Assembly (NCBI GenBank): GCA_033807775.1
Contig: CM066326.1
Location: forward strand, 47,855,617-47,919,616
Length of the DNA stretch: 64,000 bases
From: Saussurea involucrata
Taxonomy: Eukaryota > Streptophyta > Magnoliopsida > Asterales > Asteraceae
Direction of reading: 5' to 3'
This document shows, piece after piece, positions 33,417 through 44,512 of this stretch. The position numbers were made by a program, and so were the translations under genes. Below the pieces are notes generated by a model. That model worked only from the letters and a program-made list of their open reading frames with translations, searched no databases and had not been told where the DNA came from. Position 1 is the stretch's first letter. Each line of letters begins with the position of its first letter.

Positions 33417-34189
33417 TGTAACGACCCGGTTTCCCAAACAAACAACAAATAACATATATTGCATAATTCGTTACATTCATAAAAGAAAAGTTTCATAATA
33501 ATTCACATACGGTCCCATAGTCTCGAAACTACAAAATACATAAAAGCTTCCTAATCAACATCAGTCATCAGAAATCGTCCTACTCTTTATCCTTTCCTTT
33601 GCCGCTATAATTTCCTCGACCTGGAATACATATTTTTGAAAACAAAATGAGGGTTAGACCAAACGGTCTAGTGAGATAATCCCTGTCATTTCAAAATTGT
33701 TATAAAACCAATTTATATAAAACCATTCGTATTAAAATAGTTTATATAAAACCTTTCGTATAAACACACATATATCACACATACTCAAATACTAATCCAG
33801 ACTCGTGCATCGTGCTCATCCCTTCCACCTTATTCCTCCACAAATGGCCATATTAGTTGGTAGCAAGCCAACTAATAAATTATCAACGCCGTACTGAAAT
33901 TACGACCAACAACGCCGTACTGAATTTACGACCAACAACACCACCGGTCCGTACACCGGAACCCGGCAACACACCGACCCTTAGTCCGGCTAAATGTGCA
34001 CTCGTGTAGTGCAAAGCTTATATAAATAAAATATACATCTCAATATATTCTATTTCAATATAAGCACATATTCACATTATCTGTCACATTCCAAATCATA
34101 TCTCAATATATCATATTGTCATTTATAAACACATAATCACACCATATATCACCTTTTTAATCCACACATATCCATCTCATATATATATA

Positions 34190-34250
<61 letters not shown>

Positions 34251-35225
34251 ATTCCAGTTTGAAAGCATTTTAAATGTAAAACTCACCTCGATCGCTTATC
34301 CAAAAACACTTCCAAGCCTTTCTTGAGAAATCCAATCTTTCACCCAAAATTTACCAAATCTGGAACAATTAAGATACAAATATTTCTTAAAGACTAAAAA
34401 TCTTAAATAATCCAAAATCCTCGACTGAAGTCCCAACTAACTAAAATGATATCCCCAAGTCGCAACCAACTACTGCGACATGGCCCCCAAGTCGCAACCA
34501 ACTGTTGAGACTTGACACTATTCAATGTCTCAACCAACTGTTGAGACTTGGCACTATTCAATGTCTCAACCAACTGTTGAGACTTGGCACTATTCAAAGT
34601 CTCAACTAACTGAAAACGTAAAAACCCAGAAATCTCTAGTTTCATACCATGAATGTTTCTATAAACTTGCAGATATGTTTAAGACCATAAACATAACCTA
34701 ACCATATGCTCTGATTTTCCAAAACATCCTTAAATCATCAAAACCCATTTATAACTTATTTAGCAAACTTATAAACATAAAGAGGAAAGATTATATACCT
34801 TTTGTTTCTTCAATTATATCAAAAACCCAGCTGCAAATAATCCACTTCTTTCTTCTCCTTAGAATTGCTCTCTCAATTCTATCCTCCCTCTCTTGCCGTA
34901 CACAAAACCCACATACACAAATGAAAAATATCTAAACTCCCTTTCTTTTACCAAATTCAACACATATACATACTTAGATATTTGCATGCCAAATGGTGAG
35001 ACACCTCACCCTTTTATCCCAAAAGAGACGGTTTGTAGCAATGAGTCATTCACCATAATCCAAACAAACCCCAATCTTTCATCTAATGGCAACTTTAACC
35101 CTCCAATTTCCAATATAAAATTAAAACTTACCCTTTAACTTCTAACTCCATAAAATAAATCTCGAATTTATCTTAAAACCAAAATGATAAAATTAAATAA
35201 ACCAACAACGTACCCGGTTATTACT
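33417..35225 (-). repeat. Right (5') LTR of element L
   Basis: A close copy of 28554-30326 with small indels, including an extra GCCGTACTGAA-type unit near 33890 and TG repeats at about 34233-34249. Confidence 0.9.
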
Positions 35226-35230
35226 CTTAC

Positions 35231-36652
35231 CCTTATAATCTATATCAAAATAGTAAAGCCCTCCTTTCTCACTACCAGTCCCCATAAGTTTCGTGCGATG
35301 AGAGTCCTGAACATAGCATTTATTTTCATCAAATCCAACAAAAAGTTTATTGTCACGAGCAAGTTTATGAACGGACAATAAATCAACATTAAAATCTGGG
35401 GTAACTAAGACATCAAGTTAGACAAGGTTGTTGGTTAAGTTCATGTTTCCAATCTTTTTAATTATGGCTTTAGAATCATTTGGGTGATTTACAATTAGAT
35501 TCAAATCGGAAATATCCACAACATTCTCAAGGTTAGAAATAGAAGAAGTCATGTGTTGGGTTGCCCCTAGATCAATGATCCAGTTGGAGCTACATAAAAT
35601 AGACATACCTGCCATATTAGCGGATGCTTCATGTATAGTACGTTGTTCAAGTAAGGCAAGAAGTTTGGAGACTTGATCTTGGGTTAAAGCACCGGAGGAG
35701 GAACAGGATTGAGACCCCAAGGAAGATTGACCCGAAGTGGTGTTATTTGAGCAACTTACATTGTTGCTAGATGGTTTGAAGTTTTGCTTCCTTTGAAAAT
35801 CATTAGGAAAACCATTTAGCTTAAAACATCGCTCTATTGTGTGGCCAATAGCACCACAATGTTTGCATAAGAGATTTGGATTAGGAGGTCTCATGAATTT
35901 ATTCTTATTATCAGGTGTTTTGCTAAAGAATGCGGAATTCTGATTTTTTTAAAACGAGTTACCAGAGACTCCTTTATGAGATTCATCTCTGGAGATGATT
36001 GAGAAAGAAGTTTTAACGGAAGGTAAAGGATCAGAGGTTAGAATAGAGCTTCTAATAGGTTGATAAACATCATCCAAGCCCATTAGAAACTGCATGAGTT
36101 TTAAAAGTTGGTTATGTTTAGAAAATTCATGAGAGTCTAAGCAAGTACAAGAAGGGAGTTTGACTAAAGAGTCAAATTGTTTCCAAAGAGAATTTAATTT
36201 GTGGTAGTAATCAGAAACCGATGATCCATTTTGAGTTAAAGAGTTAATTTTCTTATGAAGGTTGAAGGTAACAGATCCATCAACTTTGTCATACATTTCT
36301 TTTAATTCAGACCAAACATGAGATGCTATTTTGGAAAACACTTGACCCAAGAATAGTTCTTCAGTAACAGAACTTAGAATCCATGACAGCACCACTGAGT
36401 TACATCTGTCCCATTGTTTAGCAAGGATTTGGTCGTTATTAGGTCTAGTGCATGAACCGTCAATAAATCCCACTTTGTTTTTTGTTTCAAGGGCAATAAG
36501 CATGGCACATGACCACACCTTGTAGTTTTCAGTTCCACTTAGCTTGAAGTTTCAGATAGGTGTCCCACTAGTGTCACTTGGATGCAAGTACAACGGATCG
36601 CTAAAGTCAAGTTTGGCAATCTGTGACTGCACAGTGGAACTAGAGGGAAAGA
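35231..36652 (-). pseudogene. Copia C gag and protease, three in-frame stops
   Basis: One minus-strand frame from 36652 to 35231 carries YLHPSDTSGTP, NYKVWSCAMLIALE, GFIDGSC, VWSELKEMYDKVDG and LNSLWKQFD (gag), then the zinc knuckle CKHCGAIGHTIERC (about 35820-35870). The protease motif reads WIIDLGATQHMTS, with leucine where serine or threonine normally follows the catalytic aspartate. LSVHKLARDNK leads into the pre-integrase region. Stops: TGA 36552-36554, TAA about 35949, TAA about 35418. Element D cuts it before the gag start; L cuts it after GGLYYFD. Confidence 0.9.
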
Positions 36653-37603
36653 TGTAACACCCTAAAATTTAAACGATAAACATAGGGAAGTTCCGGAAAA
36701 TGGGTAAATTTAAGCCCCAAAATATAAGCCAACTATAACTCTTAAATGCAACGGGATAGTTTGGACAATGATTAAACATAGGAGTATTGCGACATAAAAC
36801 ACAACCTATTAATCTAGAATTTAAAGTAAACTAGATTAATTCGGGTGTCACTATATCTCCACAGAGTCTCTCATCTCGAATCCCCAAAAGCCCGACCCTC
36901 CAAGCTCCTAGCATGGTCGGCAACTCAACAAGATCTAGACACCGCTAGTGGGACCTGTAAACCATAAATATGCAACAACAACTGTTAGACGAAAGTCTAG
37001 CAAGATTACAAGAAATACACATTTATATAATTGTGACAAAAGACATAAAATGATGTAACCGGTTCCATGTAATCTAAATTACCATCAATCATCCCGTTAA
37101 GCGTTCCCACCTGAACATGTTTATATAACCGAGAAACATTTCTTTAACAACAACATACGGGGGAGACCCGTTACCATCGGGGTGACAAGAACACGGGAAT
37201 GGAGTCACCCACGACGTTATTGGATAGCACCTCAAGTCCCGGTCCTAGTTCCCTTGCCATAAAGACATCACAACCTCAAATCATCTCGTACCATGCCTTT
37301 AGTGCCTACTCCGTCGAGTTACACCTCAAGGACTTATGGGACCCCGTTGCATATCCGAACTAGCCGAGTTACACCTCAAGGACCTCAACGTCCCCTATTG
37401 CCTACTCGCTAGTAGCCGCCCAACGGCTTACCTAACCCGGACATAAGCCCAGAAAGGTCTAACTCCTCGTGCACAAGAAGTTAGGCCAAACAATTCCCAT
37501 AACATGATCATAATGCATTTAACACATTTATAACAATTATAACATGCTAAAGATTCCCAACATGATGCGATGCATAATATAACATGTTCCATTTCTTTAT
37601 CAC
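36653..37603 (-). repeat. Partial 3' LTR of element D
   Basis: It matches 38001-38953 nearly base for base, then diverges at TTTATCAC. Two units with GAGTTACACCTCAAGGAC lie near 37316 and 37366. Confidence 0.88.
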
Positions 37604-38000
37604 GGCATGACCCTCTGGAGAAGTATGGGTCCTACCACGAGTATTTACCATTTATGTCTGTCACATTCGAGAATGAAAATAAGAACATAGACTAAGCGAT
37701 ATACATAAAGAAACGTACTAGAACAATCATTGATCCTCATAATTATAGCAATCAAGCATGCTCACGTAACAATATATTCATAATAGCAGTAGCTAATTAA
37801 AATTATGAACACATTACACATAAGAATTCTCGTTACCACTTTCATAATTGACAATAATGTAATTTACGTTGACTCCGAAACGTCCCATCTTAATGTTTCT
37901 ACCCAATTTCCTCACATTCCATCACCTAATGGTTTCAGCTTAAGTCTAGGCATCACACTAGCACACCTAGTTCACTTAAACTAGAGTTCTGATACCAACT
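37604..38000 (-). other. Leader of element D
   Basis: Non-coding, ending with the primer-site complement. It carries CTTAAGTCTAGG (37940-37952) as elements F and L do. Confidence 0.75.
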
Positions 38001-38970
38001 TGTAACACCCTAAAATTTAAACGATAAACATAGGGAAGTTCCGAAAAATGGGTAAATTTAAGCCCCAAAATATAAGCCAACTATAACTCTTAAATGCAAC
38101 GGGATAGTTTGGACAATGATTAAACATAGGAGTATTGCGACATAAAACACAACAACCTATTAATCTAGAATTTAAAGTAAACTAGATTAATCCGGGTGTC
38201 ACTATATCTCCAAAGAGTCTCTCATCTCGAATCCCCAAAAGCCCGACCCTCCAAGCTCCTAGCATGGTCGGCAACTCAACAAGATCTAGACACCGCTAGT
38301 GGGACCTGTAAACCATAAATATGAAACAACAAGTGTTAGACGAAAGTCTAGCGAGATTACAAGAAATACACATTTATATAATTGTGACAAAAGGCATAAA
38401 ATGATGTTACCGGTTCCATGTAATCTAAATTACCATCAATCATCCCGTTAAGCGTTCCCACCTGAACATGTTTATATAACTGAGAAACATTTCTTTAACA
38501 ACAACATACGAGGGAGACCCGTTACCATCGGGGTGACAAGAACACGGGAATGGAGTCACCCACGACGTTATTGGATAGCACCTCAAGTCCCGGTCCTAGT
38601 TCCCATGCCATAAAGACATCACAACCTCAAACCATCTCATACCTTGCCTTTAGTGCCTACTCCGTCGAGTTACACCTCAAGGACTTATGGGACCCCATTG
38701 CATATCCGAACTAGCCGAGTTACACCTCAAGGACCTCAACGTCCCCTATTGCCTACTCGCTAGTAGCCGCCCAACGACTTACCCAACCCGGACATAAGCC
38801 CAGAAAGGTCTAACTCCTCGTGCACAAGAAGTTAGGCCAAACAATTCCCATAACATGATCACAATGCATTTAACACATTTATAACAATTATAACATGCTA
38901 AAGATTCCCAACATGATGCGATGCATAATATAACATGTTCCATTTCTTTATCACCATAATATAACTACTT

Positions 38971-39178
38971 TAACCACAAGGCTTGTGGCGTACTGGTAAG
39001 GCATGTGGGGGATGTGGTTAGTAGCCCATCTGCCCCATGCTCGAATCCAGGCGCTTCCATCTTGTGGCCACTGAGGATAATCTCAGGGCTGCATGCTTTA
39101 GCAGTCCGGGCCAAAGGCCCAGTTTGCCAAGGGATTAGTCGGGGCTACGGCCTCGGATACCCTTCCCCAAAAAAAAAT
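38971..39178 (+). mobile_element. tRNA-derived SINE inside the D LTR
   Basis: A 208-base insertion begins with a tRNA-like head: an A-box-like TGGCGTACTGG (38986-38996) and a B-box-like GCTCGAATCC (about 39040). It ends in a run of nine A. The flanks are TAACTACTT at 38962-38970 and 39179-39187, a nine-base TSD. Transcription by RNA polymerase III is expected for this class, and mobilisation depends on LINE proteins. It has no coding capacity. Confidence 0.85.
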
Positions 39179-39329
39179 TAACTACTTATCCAAAACATGC
39201 AGCTAATACCTTTAATTATGGTGGTTCCATATACATGCCTGACACGTGAACTCTCATAATTTACCACGTTATCGATATTTCTACAAGCATATGTTTGAGA
39301 CCAACATTTACATAAACACGTCTAACCAT

Positions 39330-39560
39330 TTAATATTATATATATACATATAGGTATATACATGTATATATACCCACACACACATATTTATATTCAATAA
39401 TGAATATACATATACCGATGTACATATATATATACACATCTATATGTGTACATGAACAATCACACATAATCATATACACATTTAATTTCAACAAGGATCC
39501 AACTAAACCTATATTTATATATATACATACATCTGCCTATTTATGCATATGTAGGTAATT
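39330..39560. repeat. TA-rich simple sequence
   Basis: Irregular TATATA/TACATA stretches within the D LTR. Confidence 0.7.
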
Positions 39561-40333
39561 CCCCCAACATATACTTAGGGTAAAACCCTAAGTTTGACCC
39601 AACTCTTCAACATAGTGAACAAGATTATTTTTAAGATCTTGAGCATTAATTAATGAAAGAAAATTAAGGATAACTCACCAAATAGGGTTTGTAAAGTGAA
39701 AACCCTCAAACCTTTGAAGAGACCCTAGATTTAGTAAAAGCCTTGTGGTTAGATCCCTTAATAAACGAAATCTATAGCTCAAGAGAAGAAATGGATGCTA
39801 ATACACCTTACATAAGAGTTTATGAGGAAACCCTAGTTCTTTGGTGAAAACCCTTAGGGAAGACTTGGAGTTCTAAGCTCTTGAACACTTGTAGTAACTT
39901 GAGATCCTAACAATAAAGAGAATGGTAACCCTAGCTTTGAACTAATGATCACAACCCTAAATATTTATGGAAGGAATAAATGAGGAAGAAAAAGAAAGAG
40001 AAGGGTGAGATATGTGAGTGTCGGCCGAGAGAAAAGAGGGAAGTAACCAACCAAGCAGCAGGAAATTAAATGCCCTAAAAGAAAAGTGGTCGGCTGCCTT
40101 TTATGAAGAAATCCCGTCGGCGATAAAGCCTTCTCGCGAGAGTGACACGGTACAACCGCTGGCACTCTCGCCAACCTGGTACTGCAACTCACGAAGGACA
40201 ACAGCAACACACATGGCGACTGTGACACCTCACGAGAGTGACACGGCATGGTCGCCGGCCTGGTACCGCCGGCAACAAGAAACAAATTGGAGCTCACGTG
40301 ATCAGCATGCAAGCAACCATTCTTAACAATAAA

Positions 40334-40712
40334 CCAATGTTCTAAAAAACTCGCCGCATAGCCGCCATGGTCCGCCATGGCACCAAGGCTTGTGTCTCGC
40401 GCCACGTTAAGCCAGTGGCACGCCATGGCCTAATGCTTAGTTTTCGTAATGCAATATTTGATTTTTCTTCACGTTTTTAATGTCTTATTTGCAAGTTTTT
40501 TAATATATAACCTAATTTAACTTGCTTATTACTATTGACTTATTGCGTAACACTACAAAATATATGTTTTTATATATAATTTCATATATGAATCAGAAAT
40601 TTTACGCCATAAGTCACGCCTTGAAAACGTCATGGCTTCGCCATGGCTCCTGAGGCTTGAGGCTTGGCCTTACCGCCACGCCACGCCTCACGCCATTTAG
40701 AACCTTGCTGAT
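40334..40712. mobile_element. Possible foldback (MITE-like) element in the D LTR
   Basis: The block is GC-rich in AT-rich surroundings. Its ends are imperfect inverted copies: GTTCTAAAAAACTCGCC at the left, and GGCG..ATTTAGAAC at the right (40695-40708). CGCCATGG-type words recur on both sides of an AT-rich middle. I cannot find a clean TSD, so the class is uncertain. Confidence 0.45.
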
Positions 40713-40739
40713 GAAACCATAGAAATTATTTGCTTAATT

Positions 40740-40751
40740 AATAATATATAT

Positions 40752-40783
<32 letters not shown>

Positions 40784-40800
40784 TATCTCTTTTTTTTCTT
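40740..40800. repeat. TA microsatellite
   Basis: TATATA run within the D LTR near its right end. Confidence 0.8.
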
Positions 40801-40913
40801 TAAAAAGCAAAAGTCTAAAATATGGAATGCTCAAGGTAAAATGTAACCCAACGAATTTGCGTCGAACGGAAAAATACGGTTAAGTGGCTTACTACGAGAT
40901 TCGGGGTGTTACA

Positions 40914-42369
40914 AAAGATAACCTCAACTTCAGGCACACTGAAACAACAAGAAAACACCACACACGAAGAGACTGAGATACAGGAACAGCAGGATTCCTA
41001 AAACAGTCAAAGGTGCTAGGTCAAGCCAAACCTCATAATCTTCTTACTAGTAGAGATAAGCAATCAAAGCAACAGTAATATAGCGGAAGCAATAAGGCGC
41101 AAACAACCAGATATCACACCTGAATAGAAAAGGGACCAGATCTGAGATTAGAGCTAGATCTGGTAAAAACAGATATCACCAATATTATCATAAGCTAGAG
41201 GGGACCAGATCTGAGATTAGGACTAGATTTGGAAGTAGATATTAACAAGAGACAAAGAGGACCAGATATGAGATTAGGACTAGGTCTGGAAATAATAGAG
41301 AAATACAGATATTAAAACATAATAAGCGATGCAGTAAGATCAATCAACAATTATAGAGATACAGTAAGGTACAACAAATGTATATGCAGACAAATTAATA
41401 ACAACTACAATATAAGGAACTATAACCAACTATAGAGGGAGCACAACAATAAGAAGATATTTGGATCTAAAATCATAATGTGAGACAACCTCCACACAAA
41501 AAATTGACCGACCTTGAGATAAAAAAAATCTCAGATCAGACGAAGGTAAAACGAGACTCAGACAAGTGATATTGAGGATCGCAGATCTGATTTGTGTTTG
41601 GTATTGAAGATCGTAGATCTAAGAAAAAAACAAATCTAAGAAAAAAACCGACAATCCTTGCCAAAATCACGAAAAACCAGCCGTGAAATTGACTCCAGCC
41701 GACGTCAAGAACAAGAAATCCAACGAGGATCGCGCTGATCAAGGAAATTACCGACTATCACTGTTGTGAGGCACAACTCCCGTCGATATCACGTTTCTTG
41801 GACCGATGGAATATACAACAGCCAAAAAACGAGAAATACAGAAGCGACTGAGATTCAACAGCTCAGATCTAAACCAAATCGATCGACTGAAAAAAAACCA
41901 ACGCCAACCAGATCGATCGAGTGACTAAACCAGATCTGAAATATAGACGATATCAGACCTAGATCTAACACCGTACCGATCAGAAAACAAGGACAAACAC
42001 CAATTCAGACAACGAGATATGAAAGATCTCGAATCTGAGTCGACTACAACACAAACCAACAGATCAGAAGCACCTCGATAAGATCTGAGATATTACGGAT
42101 CTCAGACCAGAGCCAAGCACATCAATCGAGAAAGGAAACAACCACGCCTAACGGCGGCGAAGAAATCAGAAAAAACCACCGATTGAAGAGACTAGGAAGG
42201 ATGCTTGTAGACTGTCACGGCTATGGTAAACCACCAGCTCAGGTCGCAAATCCGGCGTCTACCTCAGTCGCTTATCACACGGTGATGAATGTTTTCAGAA
42301 GAGAAAACCGAACAGAAAACATAAATCGAGTTACACATCAAACATCGAGCCAGAACTCTGATACCATAT
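40914..42369 (-). other. Leader of copia element C
   Basis: About 1450 bases between the primer site and gag. On the minus strand the last part reads into the gag frame (PEVEVIFPSSS across the D insertion). The words CCAGATCTGAGATTAG recur near 41137, 41206 and 41264. CTCTGATACCA (42356-42366) is the primer-site complement. A 62-codon frame at 42183 is incidental. Confidence 0.75.
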
Positions 42370-42678
42370 AGAAACTCATAACAACGGTTTATTATAGAAA
42401 AGTATGAATTAATACAACTATTCTCTACAACTACAATACAAGAAGCAATATAAGAAAACCCTAGTTACAATATTAAATCTAGTGAGAGAATAGATGAAGA
42501 GAGAGAATAAGAGAATTTGAATGTGTAAAAAATGAATCTGATGAATTGATCTCGTCCCACATGCCTTCTTATATATGTAATCCAAATGTGCAGCTTCAGT
42601 CCCTCAAGTTTGTATGAAGAGCTCCGCTAACCATGAACTTCCAATAATAGTGAGTCACAATCCTCTTCTTTCAACATT
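42370..42678 (-). repeat. Truncated 5' LTR of copia element C
   Basis: It matches 11697-12030 and then breaks into F LTR sequence at about 42679. The usual TG end is AG here. Confidence 0.85.
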
Positions 42679-42999
42679 TAACCTGATCCTAAATTTCTTA
42701 CCGTACACCTAGCATCTTTCAATGACGGAAATCATACCTGATTCCATGAATATGACAACACTAGGTATGTAATAGTATCATGAATGAATCTGGAACCGAC
42801 TTTACAAACTGGATTGAGATAAAAATCTCAATTGTAGCCGACTCCCTTCCTTTATACAAAATCAACTATGCTTAATGACTAAATCAACCCCAAAGTTTCA
42901 ATATTCACAAATGGCTTAAACTTTGGTCAATTACACTTTGAATCCTTCCATATCAAAATATAACATAACTTTGATCATGGAAATTTGGGGTGTTACAAC
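42679..42999 (-). repeat. 3' LTR fragment of element F with internal deletion
   Basis: The first part matches 57307-57415 and the second 59336-59542. The tandem arrays between are absent. It ends GGTGTTACA, followed by ACTTACAAATCTCCCC, a polypurine tract on the minus strand. Confidence 0.8.
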
Positions 43000-43335
43000 T
43001 TACAAATCTCCCCAACTTGAAAATGATTTCGTCCTCGAAATCAAAGTTAGGTAAATAAATGAGGATATCTATTCTTCAAATCCTCCTCAGCTTCCCAATT
43101 CTTATAATATTATTCCACGGGATACCTTTAACATTATTTGCTCCCCAACTTGAGAGCAACATAAATTTTATTAGTCTCCTTTGATTATTTGTCAAAGCCC
43201 CACTTGTCTAGCCTCTAATCTTTGTTCGGAATCCGCAACTGAAATTTCCCAGTAAACTTATTTCTAAGACGCGGTTACCAGGCGACAAACTAGTCCAGAA
43301 TCGGGTTGGATCACAACCACCATTGAAAACTAGTC
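43000..43335 (-). pseudogene. Remnant 3' end of gypsy pol in element F
   Basis: On the minus strand the frame gives NWEAEEDLKNRYPHLF followed by a stop, and DFEDEIIF in an overlapping frame beside the polypurine tract. These are usual at the end of chromovirus-type pol. No integrase or reverse transcriptase motif is left. The last five bases TAGTC are the TSD of solo LTR J. Confidence 0.5.
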
Positions 43336-43507
43336 TGTAGATCCCAGTTTGATCAAGTAACAATGATATAACGAAACGATTAATCTTTATTGATTGAATA
43401 AAGAGTGTTACAAGATTGGAATGATGAACTACTCTCTCTCTCTCTCAACCATGAAACGCACGACTAATCTCTCTCAACATCTTAACCTAAAGATTAGAAA
43501 AACCAAC

Positions 43508-44430
43508 TGTTGATCCAAACCCGCAGTGATTTGATAATGACTCTTTAAGAAACACTTAGTGAAAATTGTAAGTAGACAATATGTATTAGAGTTTCACTAT
43601 CACTGATAAGTACTATGTCTCTACAGTACTGCTGATAGGAAACTCACGCTCTTTAAGTTAGACATTCAGCAAGCCTGTTCATCAGCAAGCTCTGAGCCTG
43701 TTCAGTCTTGTTGATGATCGCTGATAGTGTTAGTTGTTTACTTATGATCCCTGAAGACAAGTTTCACGTCAACAAATGTTCTACGCTGAAGTCGAAGATC
43801 AAGCCAAAGAACCAGCGACAAGTCTACTAATGAACTGATGCGGATATCAGCGAAGCCAAGACCTGTCTACTCAACGTGAAGTTTCAAGTAGAAGACTTCA
43901 GCGATCGCTGAGCTTTGTCACTCGCTGATAAAGTACTGTTCAACGAACGCTGATCATGAAGTCTTCCTTTACAAGTTACTTTTGTCTTACCCTCTTTCAC
44001 GTCTCCGTATGAACTGTCAGAATGGACATCCCTTTTGTCCAGAATCGTACAACCAACTCTGATTCTACACTGTTCATCATGCGGCTACTAGGTTGTCTAC
44101 AAAGGTCAAATCATGCAACCAAATAGCTGCTGCCATGTGTAAAGCTGTACTGATGTGCATTAAATGCATGCAGTATATAAGAAGAACCCTACTTCAGAAA
44201 TGAAGTGCTCGACCATTCTTCTTCTCTCTACTATCTTTCTTACTTAATTCTAGTGCAAGAAAACTTAGTGTTCTCTTAACTTGTTAAGATTAGGTTTAAT
44301 CCTTAATCTTGTTCCGCAACAAGTTGTAAATTGTTTGATTTATATCAATAAACAATTTAGAAAAGTAAAATCTGTGTGTTTGTATTCAACCCCCCCTTCT
44401 ACAAACTTGTATAACCCTCCGGGACCAACA
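43508..44430 (+). repeat. 5' LTR of Sirevirus A
   Basis: It starts TGTTGATCC and ends GGGACCAACA. CGCTGA/TCAGCG motifs are frequent, with the palindrome CAGCGATCGCTG at 43899-43910 and TATATAAG at 44174-44181. Confidence 0.94.
44174..44181 (+). promoter_or_regulatory. TATA box of the A LTR promoter
   Basis: TATATAAG follows ATGCATGCAG, about 250 bases before the 5' LTR end. The same site is at 56021-56028 and 1903-1910. Confidence 0.7.
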
Positions 44431-44432
44431 AG

Positions 44433-44445
44433 TGGTATCAGAGCA
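44433..44445 (+). other. Primer-binding site of Sirevirus A
   Basis: TGGTATCAGAGCA lies two bases after the 5' LTR, matching the initiator-Met tRNA 3' end complement. Confidence 0.9.
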
Positions 44446-44512
44446 GATTGTTTAAACTCATAAACCAGATCTTGCTTATACTAATATTTTCTCTTCCTTG
44501 CTATTTCTCACT

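Larger units (their letters stand above)
28554..35225 (-). mobile_element. Non-coding LTR element L (LARD-like)
   Basis: Two long LTRs (28554-30326 and 33417-35225) flank 3090 bases without any gag or pol-like sequence. The TSD is CTTAC (28549-28553 and 35226-35230); the last LTR base is T where the other LTR has A. The right LTR is followed inward by the primer-site complement CTCTGATACCA (33404-33414) and the left LTR by CCCCCTCTTAAAAG (30331-30344), a polypurine tract on the minus strand. It sits in C between the protease and pre-integrase codons. It would need proteins of a related autonomous gypsy element. Confidence 0.9.
36653..40913 (-). mobile_element. Gypsy-like element D, internally deleted
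   Basis: A complete right LTR (38001-40913), 397 bases of leader with the primer-site complement TTCTGATACCA (37987-37997), and the end portion of the other LTR (36653-37603). The TSD AAAGA is exact (36648-36652 and 40914-40918). The deletion removed all coding sequence and the start of the 3' LTR. It sits in the C gag region. The LTR type TGTAACACCC and the leader resemble F, so I place it with gypsy, by inference. Confidence 0.88.
38001..40913 (-). repeat. 5' LTR of element D
   Basis: A 2913-base LTR from TGTAACACCC to GGGGTGTTACA. It contains the SINE at 38971 and the foldback-like block at 40334. Open frames of 102 and 153 codons near 40000-40430 are shadows within the LTR. Confidence 0.88.
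11697..42678 (-). mobile_element. Copia element C, old, split by elements B, L and D
   Basis: The parts of one minus-strand copia element line up in order once B (14573-28026), L (28554-35225) and D (36653-40913) are lifted out. From right to left they are: truncated 5' LTR, primer site, leader, gag, protease, pre-integrase, integrase, reverse transcriptase, RNase H, polypurine tract and 3' LTR. Each nested element has its own TSD in C sequence. The C coding frames carry many stops. The right end is cut at 42678 by a junction with an LTR fragment of element F, so the right TSD is missing. Confidence 0.9.

Noticed and set aside
38980..39050. tRNA gene
   Set aside because: A-box and B-box words are present, but no cloverleaf can be drawn with confidence, and the A tail and TSD show a SINE.
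39965..40426. Opposed frames of 153 and 102 codons
   Set aside because: They overlap on opposite strands inside the D LTR next to a GC-rich foldback block; neither resembles a known protein.
42183..42371. 62-codon frame
   Set aside because: Lies in the C leader and runs into the primer site; no family match.
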